From Sambucus nigra (Eukaryota > Streptophyta > Magnoliopsida > Dipsacales > Adoxaceae), in assembly GCA_949130495.1 (NCBI GenBank), contig OX422215.1:71253244-71317243 (forward strand): DNA of 64,000 nt. Reading direction: 5' to 3'. The position numbers and the translations under genes were made by a program. The notes under the pieces are model-generated. The model was not told where the DNA came from and ran no database searches. It worked only from the letters and a program-made list of their open reading frames with translations. Below are positions 45,816 to 60,960 of the stretch, in pieces; position 1 is the first letter of the stretch, and every line of letters starts with the position of its first letter.

Positions 45816-45942
45816 ATATATATATATAAAAGAGAGAGAGAGAGAAGAGGTTCAAAAGTGAGCATAAAAAATAAACATTTTAGTGAATCTTAACAGAAAA
45901 ACATCCATCAACCCATTAATTTTTATAAAACTCTTTACTTTT

Positions 45943-46204
45943 CTAAAACAGTTCTCTTTTTTTAAATAGTTTTGTATAGAACAGTTATATTGTTTTTTAT
46001 TTTAAAACAGTAATAATAATTTTTTATTTTATTTTTTAAAACAGCTAAGAAACAGTTGAACCATTTTTTTTTTCTAAAACAGTTCTCTTTTTTTAAATAG
46101 TTTTGTATAGAACAGTTATAATGTTTTTTATTTTAAAACAGTAATAATAATTTTTTATTTTATTTTTTAAAACAGCTAAGAAACAGTTGAACCATTTTTT
46201 TTAA
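45943..46204. repeat. Two tandem copies of a 131-bp unit
   Basis: CTAAAACAGTTCTC starts copies at 45943 and 46074; they are nearly identical. The surrounding DNA to about 46370 is rich in TTTTAAAACAGTT phrases. Confidence 0.9.
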
Positions 46205-48078
46205 ACATTTTTTTTTATTTTAGAACAATTTAAATAGTTTTTTATCATTAAAACATTATTTTATCTCAATACATTTAAAATATTTTTAATTTATTAAAAA
46301 ACGACGTTTCATAAAACAGTTTTTTTTTAAACAGTTAAAAGAACAGTTTTTTAATCTAAAACAGTTTTTTTATTTTTATAAAAAATAATATATATATATA
46401 TATAAGTTAACATAATACACGGAAGGAAGAAAAAACACAATGTTTAGAAGTTCTATGGTGAAATGTGGTTGGTAGGTAATAAATGAGTATAATGGACAAT
46501 TTATCCCTAAAAATGAGCTGATAATGATCAAATGACGGAATCTATCAAAATGTGCGTCAAAACCCCGAAAGTGCAAACTATGGAGGTTTAACTCGATATT
46601 GAATAATTACTGGGTACCAAACCCGAAATAACCCAAAAAAAATTATGAAGAGAGTAAATATAATAGAGAAGCTTGAAGAGGGAAAATAATAACATGCGTA
46701 ATAGCACATTCCCAAAAAAGAAAAAAACTGTTTCAAGAAACCAGCCAAATGATTTGGGCCATTCAATTTACATAAGATGAGCCTTCCTAAATACCAAACG
46801 GATTGCTCTCAACTCTTTATAGTTTCTTTGACTAGAATCAGCTAAAAGTTGACATTCAAAAATTATGAAATTTATAATTGATTGAATGAAGACTAAACAG
46901 TTTAACCAAATGCATACATAGGAGGAAGTCAATTTGTTTTGTCCCTTTTATTTTAAAGGTAAACGACTTACTTCGAATTATCAAGACCCGTGTCAATTTT
47001 TAACCTATCATTTGCAGGAAAAAAAATTTCCTTCCGATCACAATCATTGTCCGAAATTCTCTCGGCCACTACACATCCTAACAAACATAACAGGAAACCA
47101 GAGAACTAACCGTGATCTTGCACCAATAATATATATACCATTGTGTGATAAGTTTCGGCAGATCAGGCTTGATCAGCCAAAAGGCCCAAACTGAACAAGT
47201 AAGGCAGTGATTATTCAACCACACTCATATACCAACGTGGGTAATCCAAGGCTTATCATTATCACAATGCGTACTATAACCAGATTCAGGATCTCAGAGC
47301 TCAGTCTTGTCAAAAAAATTCAATTATACAAGAACCATCTTATACAAACAAAAGTACGTATCAGTAACGCAAATACTTTCAAGGTCAATAGTTTTCTGTA
47401 ATAGAAAAAAGTAACATGGTAGATAGGAGTCCAAAATAGGATAAAACTAGAGACAACAATCACAAAAGTCAAAAACAACAGCCCGCTAAGGATGATATAA
47501 CCATGTCATTTTGACTCAAATCTAGTGAGGTATGAAACTTAATTCATTATGCAGCCCCATGTCAGAGCAATAAATATAAGAGGGGGTGAGCAGGAGAAAC
47601 TTTTTAGCTAACCTTTCAGTCATTCAAAATGTTCAAGACATACTCAATTTGACGCATCACTTAAGGCAGCCTGAGATCAACATACTTATATTTTGGGCCC
47701 AAATGAATCTGGAAGACGTGCAAGGGACCCAATCACAAAAAAGAAATAACTTAAACCCTTCAAAATATAGCACTGACCCCCACCTCCCACCCCACCCCAC
47801 CCACCCACACAAAAGGACCAAAGATAACAGCATCCATATCGCTCAAGAACTTCAGATATACATATATATGTTAGAACCAATCCATGTGTCAAACACTACA
47901 GAAATCCTTGGATTCTGACCAACGGTTTCAGCTATATTTTGGCATCTCCACACGTGAGACACATTTCGTTGTTCTGAGAGGATGAGATGTCAAAATATTG
48001 ACGGCCTTCCCATTAATATGGTCTTTGCCAGGAGGAACTTGATTGGATACATTTGGTAACAATATGAATTGTGATAGA
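46205..48078. other. Intergenic DNA, no gene recognised
   Basis: ORFs of 60-110 codons occur on both strands (for example 46934-47194 and 47586-47918) but have no recognisable domain or protein-like composition. A C-rich tract lies near 47770-47810. Confidence 0.55.
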
Positions 48079-48153
48079 GAGCAAATGGTACCTTGTAGCG
48101 TGACTCCAAATAATAGGAAAAAGGCTTTGTTGAGTTGAGCAAATGGTACCTTG
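48079..48153 (+). mobile_element. 41-bp RTE-type LINE 3' fragment with 17-bp target duplication
   Basis: GAGCAAATGGTACCTTG occurs at 48079-48095 and 48137-48153. The 41 bp between them (TAGCGTGACTCCAAATAATA through GGCTTTGTTGAGTT) match the 3' end of the RTE-like LINE at 55.7 and 55.9 kb. This is an extreme 5'-truncated LINE insertion. Confidence 0.8.
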
Positions 48154-48629
48154 ATTTCTGAATGACAGATACAAATGCTAAGCAAACTCATTCAAAGAAA
48201 GATCGTGTTTGTGTGCATAAAATGACTCTACATCGGGTGTTCTTGGCCGTCCTTTTCCTAAGTGAGCAAAGCTCTTATCGCTCTTGCAGTAAGTAGATTA
48301 GTAGTGGGTATGTAAGGTAGAGTAGCGACTGGCTTAACTTTTGGAGGAATCGTGGTTGATGGGCATCTGAGTCACTTTAAACCGCTCAAAGGATACCTGG
48401 TGCTCTTGTTGAGATTTAAATTGGGAGGGTAATTGGCGTTTGCTAGCATAGAAGAGAGTCGTCATCAACAATGATGAGGAAGCAGGGATGAATCTCCTTG
48501 GGTAAGACTTTTCCTGAGAAACTAACAAGTGTTTCATCGTTGACTACCTTCCTCCCGAGAACAGTAGTAAGAATAACCTTTGCTTTCTTCTATGTTATCG
48601 TGGGGAGTGGGGCTCTGATACGTACATGA

Positions 48630-50620
48630 TCAGTAATTTTTTTTTTCATTCTGACATATTTTCCTTTTATGAGTGCCGCGTTGATGGTAGGTGTACAGTA
48701 TTGTCTTCTGAATATGTATACAAATTCATCCAACAAATAAGACATTCCATTCTAGAAGACATGGAACTTAATGGGCAAACTTCTCTTTCCAAACATCATT
48801 GGCGTATCAACCAAGCCAATTCGTTTCCAAAGCTGAAAATGTCTATGGGTCCTCTTAACGAACATATCCTCTTGGATGACTGGCTCTTGAAACGATTTGG
48901 TGGCATGATAACTATCCATGTTCCTCGATCCAACAACTGATAAAAGAAATCCTAATCATTGATGACCGTCGTGACGTGGGAAGGGTAATGAAAACGAGGA
49001 ACCTTCTGGTCTTCCTCCAAGTATGTTACAACTCTTGCAATTCCTTTCATCAAACAACTAAATGATTTTTCTAGTTGAATCCCGGCTCAAATTTTGCTAG
49101 AATAATATCACTGATCACGCAAGTAGCTTCTTCACAAGCCTCTGGCTGAAGGCCTATCTTTCAAAAAAACATTTAAACTTAACACGAGTTCAGAGCTGGA
49201 TAATGGTCTAGTGGGGATAAGGATCATCTTCCTCTTCCTTCAGTTTAGTGACACACATCTCTTGGGCGTGCACTTAACCCATATCCACCGCCCCTTAGTC
49301 CTATATCCACGGGTGCAAGATGGAACGAAAAGGGTTAGTGTTGATTCTTCTTGACACATCCTCGATGAATTTGTTAAGGATCTTGACTCCACCGTCTATA
49401 AACATCCTCAACGCATAGTACTCCTTTGTGGCGTGACCCACGATAGACAGCAAAATCAAAGATACCATTTATATTCCCACTTGGCATGGATTAGCTCCAG
49501 ATAATATTACACATTCAATGTTTCCTCTGCACTGCAGCTCTGGCACCACGCTTCCTCAAATCACCGTTTGATTTGTGTGCTCTTCCTCCTCAATGAACTT
49601 CTTGTCATCTTTTTGTTCCTACAAGATTGGTTGTTGCCAGTGTTCTAAAAAACGCGCCTAGGCGTGAGACTTTTTACATAAGCCAAATTTTGGCACAATG
49701 CGTGTATTAAGGCGCGGTCAACAATGGTCAACGTTTTTTGGGGTAAGGCGTGAAAAAACGTGTGTTTTGGGGGGGTTAAGGCGTGAAAAAATGCGAGTTT
49801 TTTTTTTTGTATTTTTAAAAAATAGTATTTTAATTTGCAAATATTCATAGATATTTTTAAGGTATGTACCATTTTAATATTTTTAATAGCGGCGCTTTGT
49901 AGTTAAAATATATTAAAAATGGCATAAACGCTTTTTCATACCTTTTTACGCCTACGGCCCGCCTAAGCTTCTAAGGCTTAAGGCTTGGTCTCCACGCCCC
50001 GCGTTTTTTAGAACCTTGGTTGTTGCAGTTAGCAAAATCCTCCTCTAATCACTCTAAGATCCTGCCCGTGAGCCTGCTGCTGGTTTCCTTTCCACGGTGA
50101 GGTGAATTCATTGTTCCTTTGTATGGGCTTCAAAACGATGGCAAGGTTCCTCACCATTTACGGAAACATTTTAAACGTTACATGGGTCTAGTTGGTGAGA
50201 TAAATCTTGAATATATCAGCATGCCCTTCAATTCAAACCTTGATCAACTACACTTCTGAAAAATTTCGTGGATCTCAAGAGAGCGCTCTCGAAACAATAA
50301 AATAAACGTAAATTTAGTGGGGCATACCCTACATTGCTCAATTCCTCAAGTATGTAAACAGGATTTATTATCATGAGGTCGTGAAACAAGCGGCTGCATA
50401 TGATAACTTTTATCACCTCCAATGCGGCAAAGATGGACACCATGGTGTCGTCACTCCAGCGGCGAGGGAGCCTACAGGCGATATCCGATAGCCAATCCTG
50501 AGAAGCTGAGGAACCAAATGTAGAGAATGTCGAAGGTATTGCCCCATTGGTCTATGGTGGCATTGAAGGAATGAGCATTTGGCAGACGATCTGGCACGGG
50601 AGTAGGGGGAGTAGGGGTAG
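48630..50620 (-). pseudogene. Possible degenerate Ty3/gypsy gag relic
   Basis: Minus-strand translation gives scattered phrases, best near 49440-49320: GHATKEYYALRMFIDGG, then FIEDVSRR and NPFRSILHPW. These recall the GHxTxxCxALKxxIE motif and NPLPxH ending of Tat-type Gag. Upstream, 50600-50050 gives DQWGNTFDILYIW and other pieces I cannot place. Stops are frequent. A hAT MITE interrupts it at 49638-50018. The call is tentative. Confidence 0.3.
49638..50018. mobile_element. hAT-type MITE with perfect 8-bp target duplication
   Basis: The left end is CAGTGTTCTAAAAAACGCG; the right end complements to CAAGGTTCTAAAAAACGCG. Both flanks are GTTGTTGC (49630-49637 and 50019-50026). The 381-bp element is non-coding; the short ORF inside it is an artefact. 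Confidence 0.9.
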
Positions 50621-53600
50621 TAAAAAAAGGCTAATGAACTGAGTTCCTCAAGGTACTAGGGAAGAGGGTCAGAAGACGAGCATGCGTGCGTGAGAGAGAG
50701 AGAGAGAGAAGGGGACTCTGCGTATTATTAAAAAAACAAATGACTTATTAATGGGAGACTTGTAATAACTCATAGTTTTGGCTAAGCCTGTTTATCTTGA
50801 GTGCGGTTGTGGCTGCTCGAACGTTCTAATTGTAGTGGACAGAGCATTATATGCTGACTTGATAACACGGCCAAATGCAGGTCTAGACTAGTTGTCTATC
50901 AGGCATACACAACAGGTACAACTTGTCGTATCGCTGACAAAATAATATTTTTTTATTATTATTATTATTATTATTGATGATGATTCCCTAGTAGAGAAAC
51001 AAGGTTCACTTCAACAAGAATGCCTAATTGCTACTAAGGTGTTCTTAGTGGTCTCAAGCTCAGATACTCATGGTTAGGAGCGTACATAATCACCTCGCCC
51101 TCCAGACTCCAATCCAATACTCTTGAGGATCCCAAATAGGTGGCTTAGTGAACTTCGAATTCCTCGAGCCTTTGTCTTTGCTTGAGCCAAACAAGATTGG
51201 CATTAAGAGCCCTTTTTACCTGTTTAGCAAGTAAATACGCCCCTGCTTCTTCAGAGAGGTTTTTCTCGAGATGATCCCTACTACACCGTTTCTGTTGGAA
51301 AATAATTCAAGTCAATATATCAATTGATCCATAACTGCTACTGGGCTTATTCTTGGAAAAATTCAGTTGGGCACCCCTGTGCTAGGCGCACAAGGCGTGC
51401 CTTTTTAGATGTGAGGTGAGGCACAAAGTAAGTGCCTTTAACCACTATGCATGAGCTCGAATTAAATTCAACCATGTCCCCATGTAATTCCCGAAACTAA
51501 AAACAAAACCCAACACATGATAAAAGAGCATAAAAATCAAGTTAATCCACCACATTGTAACTGACAAGGTTGGTAAGGTACCTCTATCGAGCTTGAAGGA
51601 AAAAACGAATATCTGAAGACCGCAAAAATAATTGAAATTTCTATAAATTCCGGGGTCTGCAGGTAACCTCCTCAACCTGTGTGCTTTGATACTGCAGTGA
51701 CATTTGCAGATAAATGTCATAAAAATTCAAAGTCTACAAAAAGCTAATTAAAAAGAACATCAAAAGTATAAGACTAAATTATGTCCACTCCCGCTCATAT
51801 ATCTAGAGGGTCAAGGGGACTTGAGAATAACAACTCAAAAGCCAACAACACACTATAAAGTGAAGCTTGAACACAAAAATTATAAAATGATGTAACATGT
51901 CAAAATTTATGCAGAACAATCTTCTTACTAATCTGGATCATTCCAACAGTATCACTGACCAAATGAAACAGTGAGTAGTGTAGTGATCATAACAGTACGG
52001 ACAAATCATTGCCTGAGAAACTACTAATATCCCCTCTAGCGTCTCCATGCTATGGGGATTTGCAGACGACTTAATACATAAGATTACCACAAACGCATGC
52101 AGCCTTTAGGCCACAAAAGTGGAGAAATGCAATATATATAGAACTCCTGCTATGTACACTGAAGGTGTGTATTAACAAAATCACAATATGGATACATGAC
52201 TGAGCACACATATACACATCAGTGACACGATTGCGCAAATGTTTTTTCAATATGCATATACCCGTACACTTTACCAACTTCAATGTAGATAGTCGGATCT
52301 CACTTAACAAATAAGGCGTCTCCAATTGTTTTGTAGACCATGTGTCTGAAATTTTTGTATAGATCGTTTGTTGAATTATGGCTGTGTAGATCATCTGGTC
52401 TGGAATTTTTGCATAAATCATGTGTCGAAGTGTGTTTTAAACAAAAGATAAACACAACTTCACTCCACAGTCTATATACTCTAATGGATCCTTGCCAGTT
52501 TCTTTTTATCTATACTACTCATAAAAGTAGCTTAAGAGCCAAATAATTCTTACGACTTGCCATTTTCTACGATGGCTCAAATAAATCCCCTATACTCTCT
52601 CTCTCCCCTCAAAGGTTTCCCATATAGGATCCTTCAATATGGATTCTTAAAGTCCCATTTAAATAATATTTCCTCAGTTAACCTACTTTCATGCACCAAT
52701 CCACACTCTCTAATCGATATATTTTATACGGGTAAATTAACACATGTTGCTATCTCGGAAAACAAGTTCAGATAGAACATGCATATTGAATAAGACGTCT
52801 AGAATCAACGCACACAATCAAGAATCAAAGCACAATTATTATTCAAAATTGATTCCCTAATGATAACCTAAAACCTGAGTCTATTTTAAGAAGTCGCGTG
52901 CTACACATTCCAATTGCTGCTCAAGAATATTGAGATGCGCATCACGGATTTATAGCGGATCGCCCGTGGGGACAACTTTGGGCTAGTAGAGATGGTACCG
53001 GAACTTTGGAACCAACTCGCTAATGTCATTGCCATATATATGAGAAAATGCCATCGTCATATATTGGAGTCGAGACTTCACAAGATTATGAGGAGTATTG
53101 GTGTAATCTCATAAATTCCACGATTGAATGATACTGTGTTTTATTATTAAAGTGAAATGTGGGGGTGGAGGTGGGGGCGGGTTGCCTCTCTCTGGACTAA
53201 GCTTCTGGCTCTAAAAATCAAAATATACCATTTGGGATTATCATATATTTTAATATATACACATCAACATTTTTTATTTTGGTACTTACTAAAAGTAATG
53301 AATGTTGGAAAGAGAAGGTTATCAACAGTGTATTTTCATTTGTCAAAACTTTATTTTTATGCAGAGCCGTGGACACCAAAATTCCATGTCGTCTCATCAC
53401 ACATAATGCCGCAACCAGTTCACGCGCCAAATGCTAGGTTCAATTATTATTATTATTTCATACTTACGATATCACGAGTCAAATAGAAATTCATGCATAA
53501 CTGTCAATTTTTTGTTATGTATTGCCTGATGATGAAAAGAAACCAAAAAAAAAAAATATTCCAATAGCATAAATTAATATGATAGGAATTGCAACAACAG

Positions 53601-53782
53601 ATTATTTGATAATATATTTGGATATGTAGTTTTTTTAACTTTTTTTAAATACAATTCTTTTGAAAGAGGCCACATTAAATATATGATATATGGTCTTTTA
53701 ATATTTTTTCCATCATTGTATATATGCTAGTGCAAAGTTCAAGTCGGTTACTTACTCATTATAATAAATAGGAAAATGTCGG
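50621..53782. other. Intergenic DNA with small microsatellites
   Basis: GA repeats lie near 50693-50710 and ATT repeats near 50950-50975. ORFs of 60-116 codons on both strands (such as 51445-51720 and 52071-52421) show no domain I recognise. I see no gene. Confidence 0.5.
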
Positions 53783-53922
53783 CATGTGCCCTCAGGGCAC
53801 ATGTTTTGAGCTTCAAAATAGTAAGTTTGAAAGCTCCACGTGTATTTTGTGCCCTATTAATTGTGTATCGAAACTCTTTCCCTACTATTTTTGAGTTCTA
53901 AGTGTGTGCCTTCGGGCACATG
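53783..53922. mobile_element. Foldback MITE, ~140 bp
   Basis: CATGTGCCCTCAGGGCACATG and the downstream GGGCACATG with AAAATAGTA/TACTATTTTTGAG form inverted arms of about 40 bp. The left arm itself contains a small palindrome. Confidence 0.7.
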
Positions 53923-55335
53923 TTATCAATACCCTAATAAATATATTAACATTAAACATGTATTTTTTGTAATTTGAGCAGCCTACTTTTTCTCACTCAT
54001 CTCACGTTTTATTTATAAAATATAACAAATTTGAAGCAAAACCATTAAATTTTATGTTTACCAAAATTGGGAAAATATATTTAATGTACGCAAGTGATGT
54101 CTCACAACAAAGAAGGTTATTATTGTATAAAATTTCTTAAAAATATAGTTGGTATATTAGAGGTAACCATTAATAAGAAATGACAGCTATTCAGGGGAAA
54201 TAAAGTGTTTAGGTCTGATCCTAAATAACTTGAGTATATTTATATACTTAATAATTTAGATGAACCCCCCTCATGTTTTAACAAAGACATAAAATCTTTG
54301 AATTTGTTTCTTCTCACAAAAATTTCTTCAATACTCGGTAAAGATCCCTCTAAAATTTCATTAACTATTCTTTTTTTGTAATAGTATAAAAATATTTTGT
54401 AGACTGCATACACATTAAATATGCCACAAGTCATAGTCTCACCATAAAATTAATGTTCCTTCACGTGTGTAATCACTTGTGTTTTATTATATATTTTCCA
54501 TACTATTATTTTTTTCACGCGTCAATGTTTTGTGGAACATTTTGTGTCTATATTAAGAATCCATTCAACTTAGTTAACACCTCGAGAAAATCCCGAGGCG
54601 CTATGTAAAAATAAAGTAAAATGCATGCAATTTAAAACCTTTTCCAAAATCATTTAACAATGTCCAATGACTAAATAAACATTTTCGAATACATGAATAA
54701 TAAACTCTTTATTAAAAATCTATTGATGTATTACATTCGCTTTTTTTATAAGAATAACCTATAACAATTGTTTCAATTTTATGTTCTTCTAAGAATGTAA
54801 ATATATTTTTATAAAGAAGAGGGAGTTGCATATGGCAAATCAAAATTTGGAAATTGAAAATAGCAAACTATATCTATTAGTGATATTTGGTATACTAAAA
54901 TTTCATGTTATATATATTAAACCTCACAAGAGTCTATTGCAACTTGATCCGAATGAGTATTTCTCTTAGTGTTCCTATGTTTACTTAGTTTTTCGACAAG
55001 TCAATTAGGCTTAACAAGTGTATTCTGAGACTACTAAACATTAAAAAATATCAACAACAAAAAACTTGATATTGACTATAATATACAAATAACATGATAT
55101 TGTTCAGTTAATAAGAAAATATTATGTATAAAAATAATTTTCATGCATAAAATAAAAACTATGGAATAAATAAATACTAACCCGGTGAGAAATTACCCAA
55201 AAAAAAAAAATCTTAGTACTAACATCAAGCAAAAGTTATTGTGAAATTTAATTGCAATTACAGTTTTCTTCATATTATTACGGCTGCATTAAAGATGTTT
55301 CCATAAAAAATATGAAATGCACTTAACGAAGATGT
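53923..55335. other. AT-rich intergenic DNA, no feature seen
   Basis: No protein-like ORF, strong repeat or inverted repeat was seen here. Confidence 0.55.
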
Positions 55336-55935
55336 GTGTGGGATAGAGTATTGGGCAACCAAAAAACAAAACAAAATGTGCAGAAAATTAGTGTAGCAGA
55401 AATTTGTGGTAAAGCTCGAAAGGATAAAATTATAAATGAACAAATTCGTGCAACGGTAAAAGTAGCTCCTATAGAAGATAAATTGAGAGAAAATCAACTT
55501 AAATGGTTTGGACACGTCAAGTGTAGACCAATGGATGCCTCCGTAAGGAAGAATGATTTAGTTAGTATTGATGATAACGCAAAGGGTGGAGGTTGACCCA
55601 AATTGACTTCGTTATTGTAAAAAGGACATGATATCATGTGGTTTAACCGAAAATATTGCACTGGAACCAGATGGAATAAAAAAATAGGATTAATGTAGCC
55701 GACCCCAAATAATTGGGGTAAGGCTTTGTTGAGTTGAGTTGAAGTAGTAATGCATGGGGTAGAGGTAAGCCTAAACTAACTTGGTGGGATATTGTAAAAA
55801 AGGTCGTGATATCATGTGATTAACCGAAAATATTTCACTGGAATGGAATGGAATGGTATGTAAAAATAGGATTCATGTAGCCGACCCCAAATAATAGGAA
55901 AAAGGCTTTGTCGAGTTGAGTTGAAGTGGTCGAAC
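55336..55935 (+). pseudogene. RTE-type LINE relic: C-terminus of the ORF and two 3' ends in tandem
   Basis: The piece 55336-55596 contains VAPIEDKLRENQLKWFGHVK followed by DASVRKNDL, the conserved end of plant RTE reverse-transcriptase proteins. The 3' end then reads TAGCCGACCCCAAATAATT and GGCTTTGTTGAGTTGAG near 55696-55740. A second copy of the last ~185 bp follows (55748-55935), with GKPKLTWWDIVKK readable and another 3' tail. Both are 5'-truncated; no target duplication was found. Confidence 0.75.
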
Positions 55936-57124
55936 CACTTTACACATCATAACAAAGTATATGACATTTTGTGAAAACGTCGTGTGTTTGATCAATCATA
56001 AGTCAAATAAGAATAAGCATTGTCAAGTTTATTCTAAAACACCAAAAATAAGAAAACTACGCTAAATTATATATACTCCATCAATAGACTTCGTTTTTTG
56101 TGCAGATGACAAATTGTGTTCTCCGAAAACTTTGATGATGAATGATTCACCATAAACACTTGGTGGTTTGGTTTCACTTTCACACAAATAATACATGTAT
56201 TTATAAAATGATAAATACCAAATATGCATTGCACATGCACAAGCGGCTGGTATTTCTAAAGGCATTATCCGTGTTTGTCAAGTAAATGCATCGGATGATT
56301 GATTAATGGAACTGCACCCAAAAACAACAGAACATATTACAGGTCATTGCTATTGAAAAGCTTCTATATGTATAAACCAAATCTGGAGGACCACAACAGA
56401 ATATAGCGCATGAGATCACCACAACATAAATGTAAAAGGTTTGCCCCATAATGCCAAGATGTTAGGTGAATATATTCACAGACAGCATGAGAAAGTCAAA
56501 ATCACACATTACTAATATCCATGTATGCTGCTACGGTGACTATGGAGATAATGGGCATGGATGGGGAAAAGGAAAAAAAATGATCCTTCATAACATTCCA
56601 TATGTGATTTATCAAATTACCTTCTAGTGCAATAATTTCTGTCAAAACTCTTCGTTAATGAAAAGCTAAGAAGGCCCCCTCCGCTTTACACCAACAGCCT
56701 CTTGCAAACACAATACGAAGATTAACACAGATAGAATTGGTAATCAGAAGAATATCCATACTTCTCTGATATTCAAAACCAAATTTAAGCAGAACTGTTT
56801 ACACTGTGTCAACAAAAATTATGTTACATAAACGAGTTTCAACTGAAATTGATCCTAAAAATGGAAGGCCATTGTGCCACACCTTGTGATTCGAGCATGT
56901 CACAGATGCATTTCTATATAAGTATATCTGATCGGTTAGCAGAGGCGAAAGATCTCCACCCAGATCATCGGGTGCCTGCTAAAAAACAGCATCAATGATC
57001 TTCTCACAAACAATGTTTGCAACTTCCTTTCAAAGCATGACTCACCTCAACCACATCAATCTGTGAGTAATGCAAGAAAATAATGAATAGAGATACAAAG
57101 CTTCTGAGCACCTATTCATTTTTC
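55936..57124. other. 3' flank and probable 3' UTR of the kinase gene
   Basis: The stop codon of the CDKG2-like gene is at 57125-57127. The 3' UTR should extend leftward from there; I cannot fix the poly(A) site. The rest of the stretch has no gene signal. Confidence 0.5.
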
Positions 57125-60568
<3,444 letters not shown>

Positions 60569-60960
60569 ATAAGTGTGCGTAGATATCACCTAAACCCTAA
60601 TTACCCAACCCTAATAGTAAAACCCTAACAAATTTGCCTGAATTTTCAAAACGTACTTTAGATAAACCAATTGCTAACCCTAGGTGAGATCAAACACAGA
60701 TCTGATAAAGATGGACAAATCAAACAAACAAACAGTGTCTAGCAATTCAAATATCGACAATTGGGAGATTATTACAGGGGGATTATGGTGAAACCCTAGA
60801 AATGGATAAAAATTGGCGATTAGTGTGAATTTTTTGTTGGCTGATGTGAGATTTGAGATTGAGATTGGTAGAGCTTACCGATGAATCGATGAAATTGTAG
60901 AGAGAGAAAGTGCGGCGACGCTGCTTCTAGAGAGAGAAGATTTTCCCGACATGAGAGAGG
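60569..60960 (-). promoter_or_regulatory. 5' UTR with intron and telo-box-like motifs of the kinase gene
   Basis: A likely 5' UTR intron runs from GTAAGC at 60878 to TTCAG ending at 60638. Between it and the start codon, the complement of AAACCCTAA occurs near 60591 and related CCCTAA units near 60610 and 60622; such telo-boxes are common in promoters and leaders of plant growth and cell-cycle genes. A GA-rich leader lies at 60895-60965. Exact transcription start is unknown. Confidence 0.55.

Noticed and set aside
46934..47918. Several plus-strand ORFs of 64-110 codons
   Set aside because: Composition is not protein-like, no splice-linked partners or domains are visible, and they match chance ORF lengths.
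53157..53486. 109-codon ORF
   Set aside because: No recognisable domain; AT-driven composition and an opposing ORF of similar quality on the other strand.
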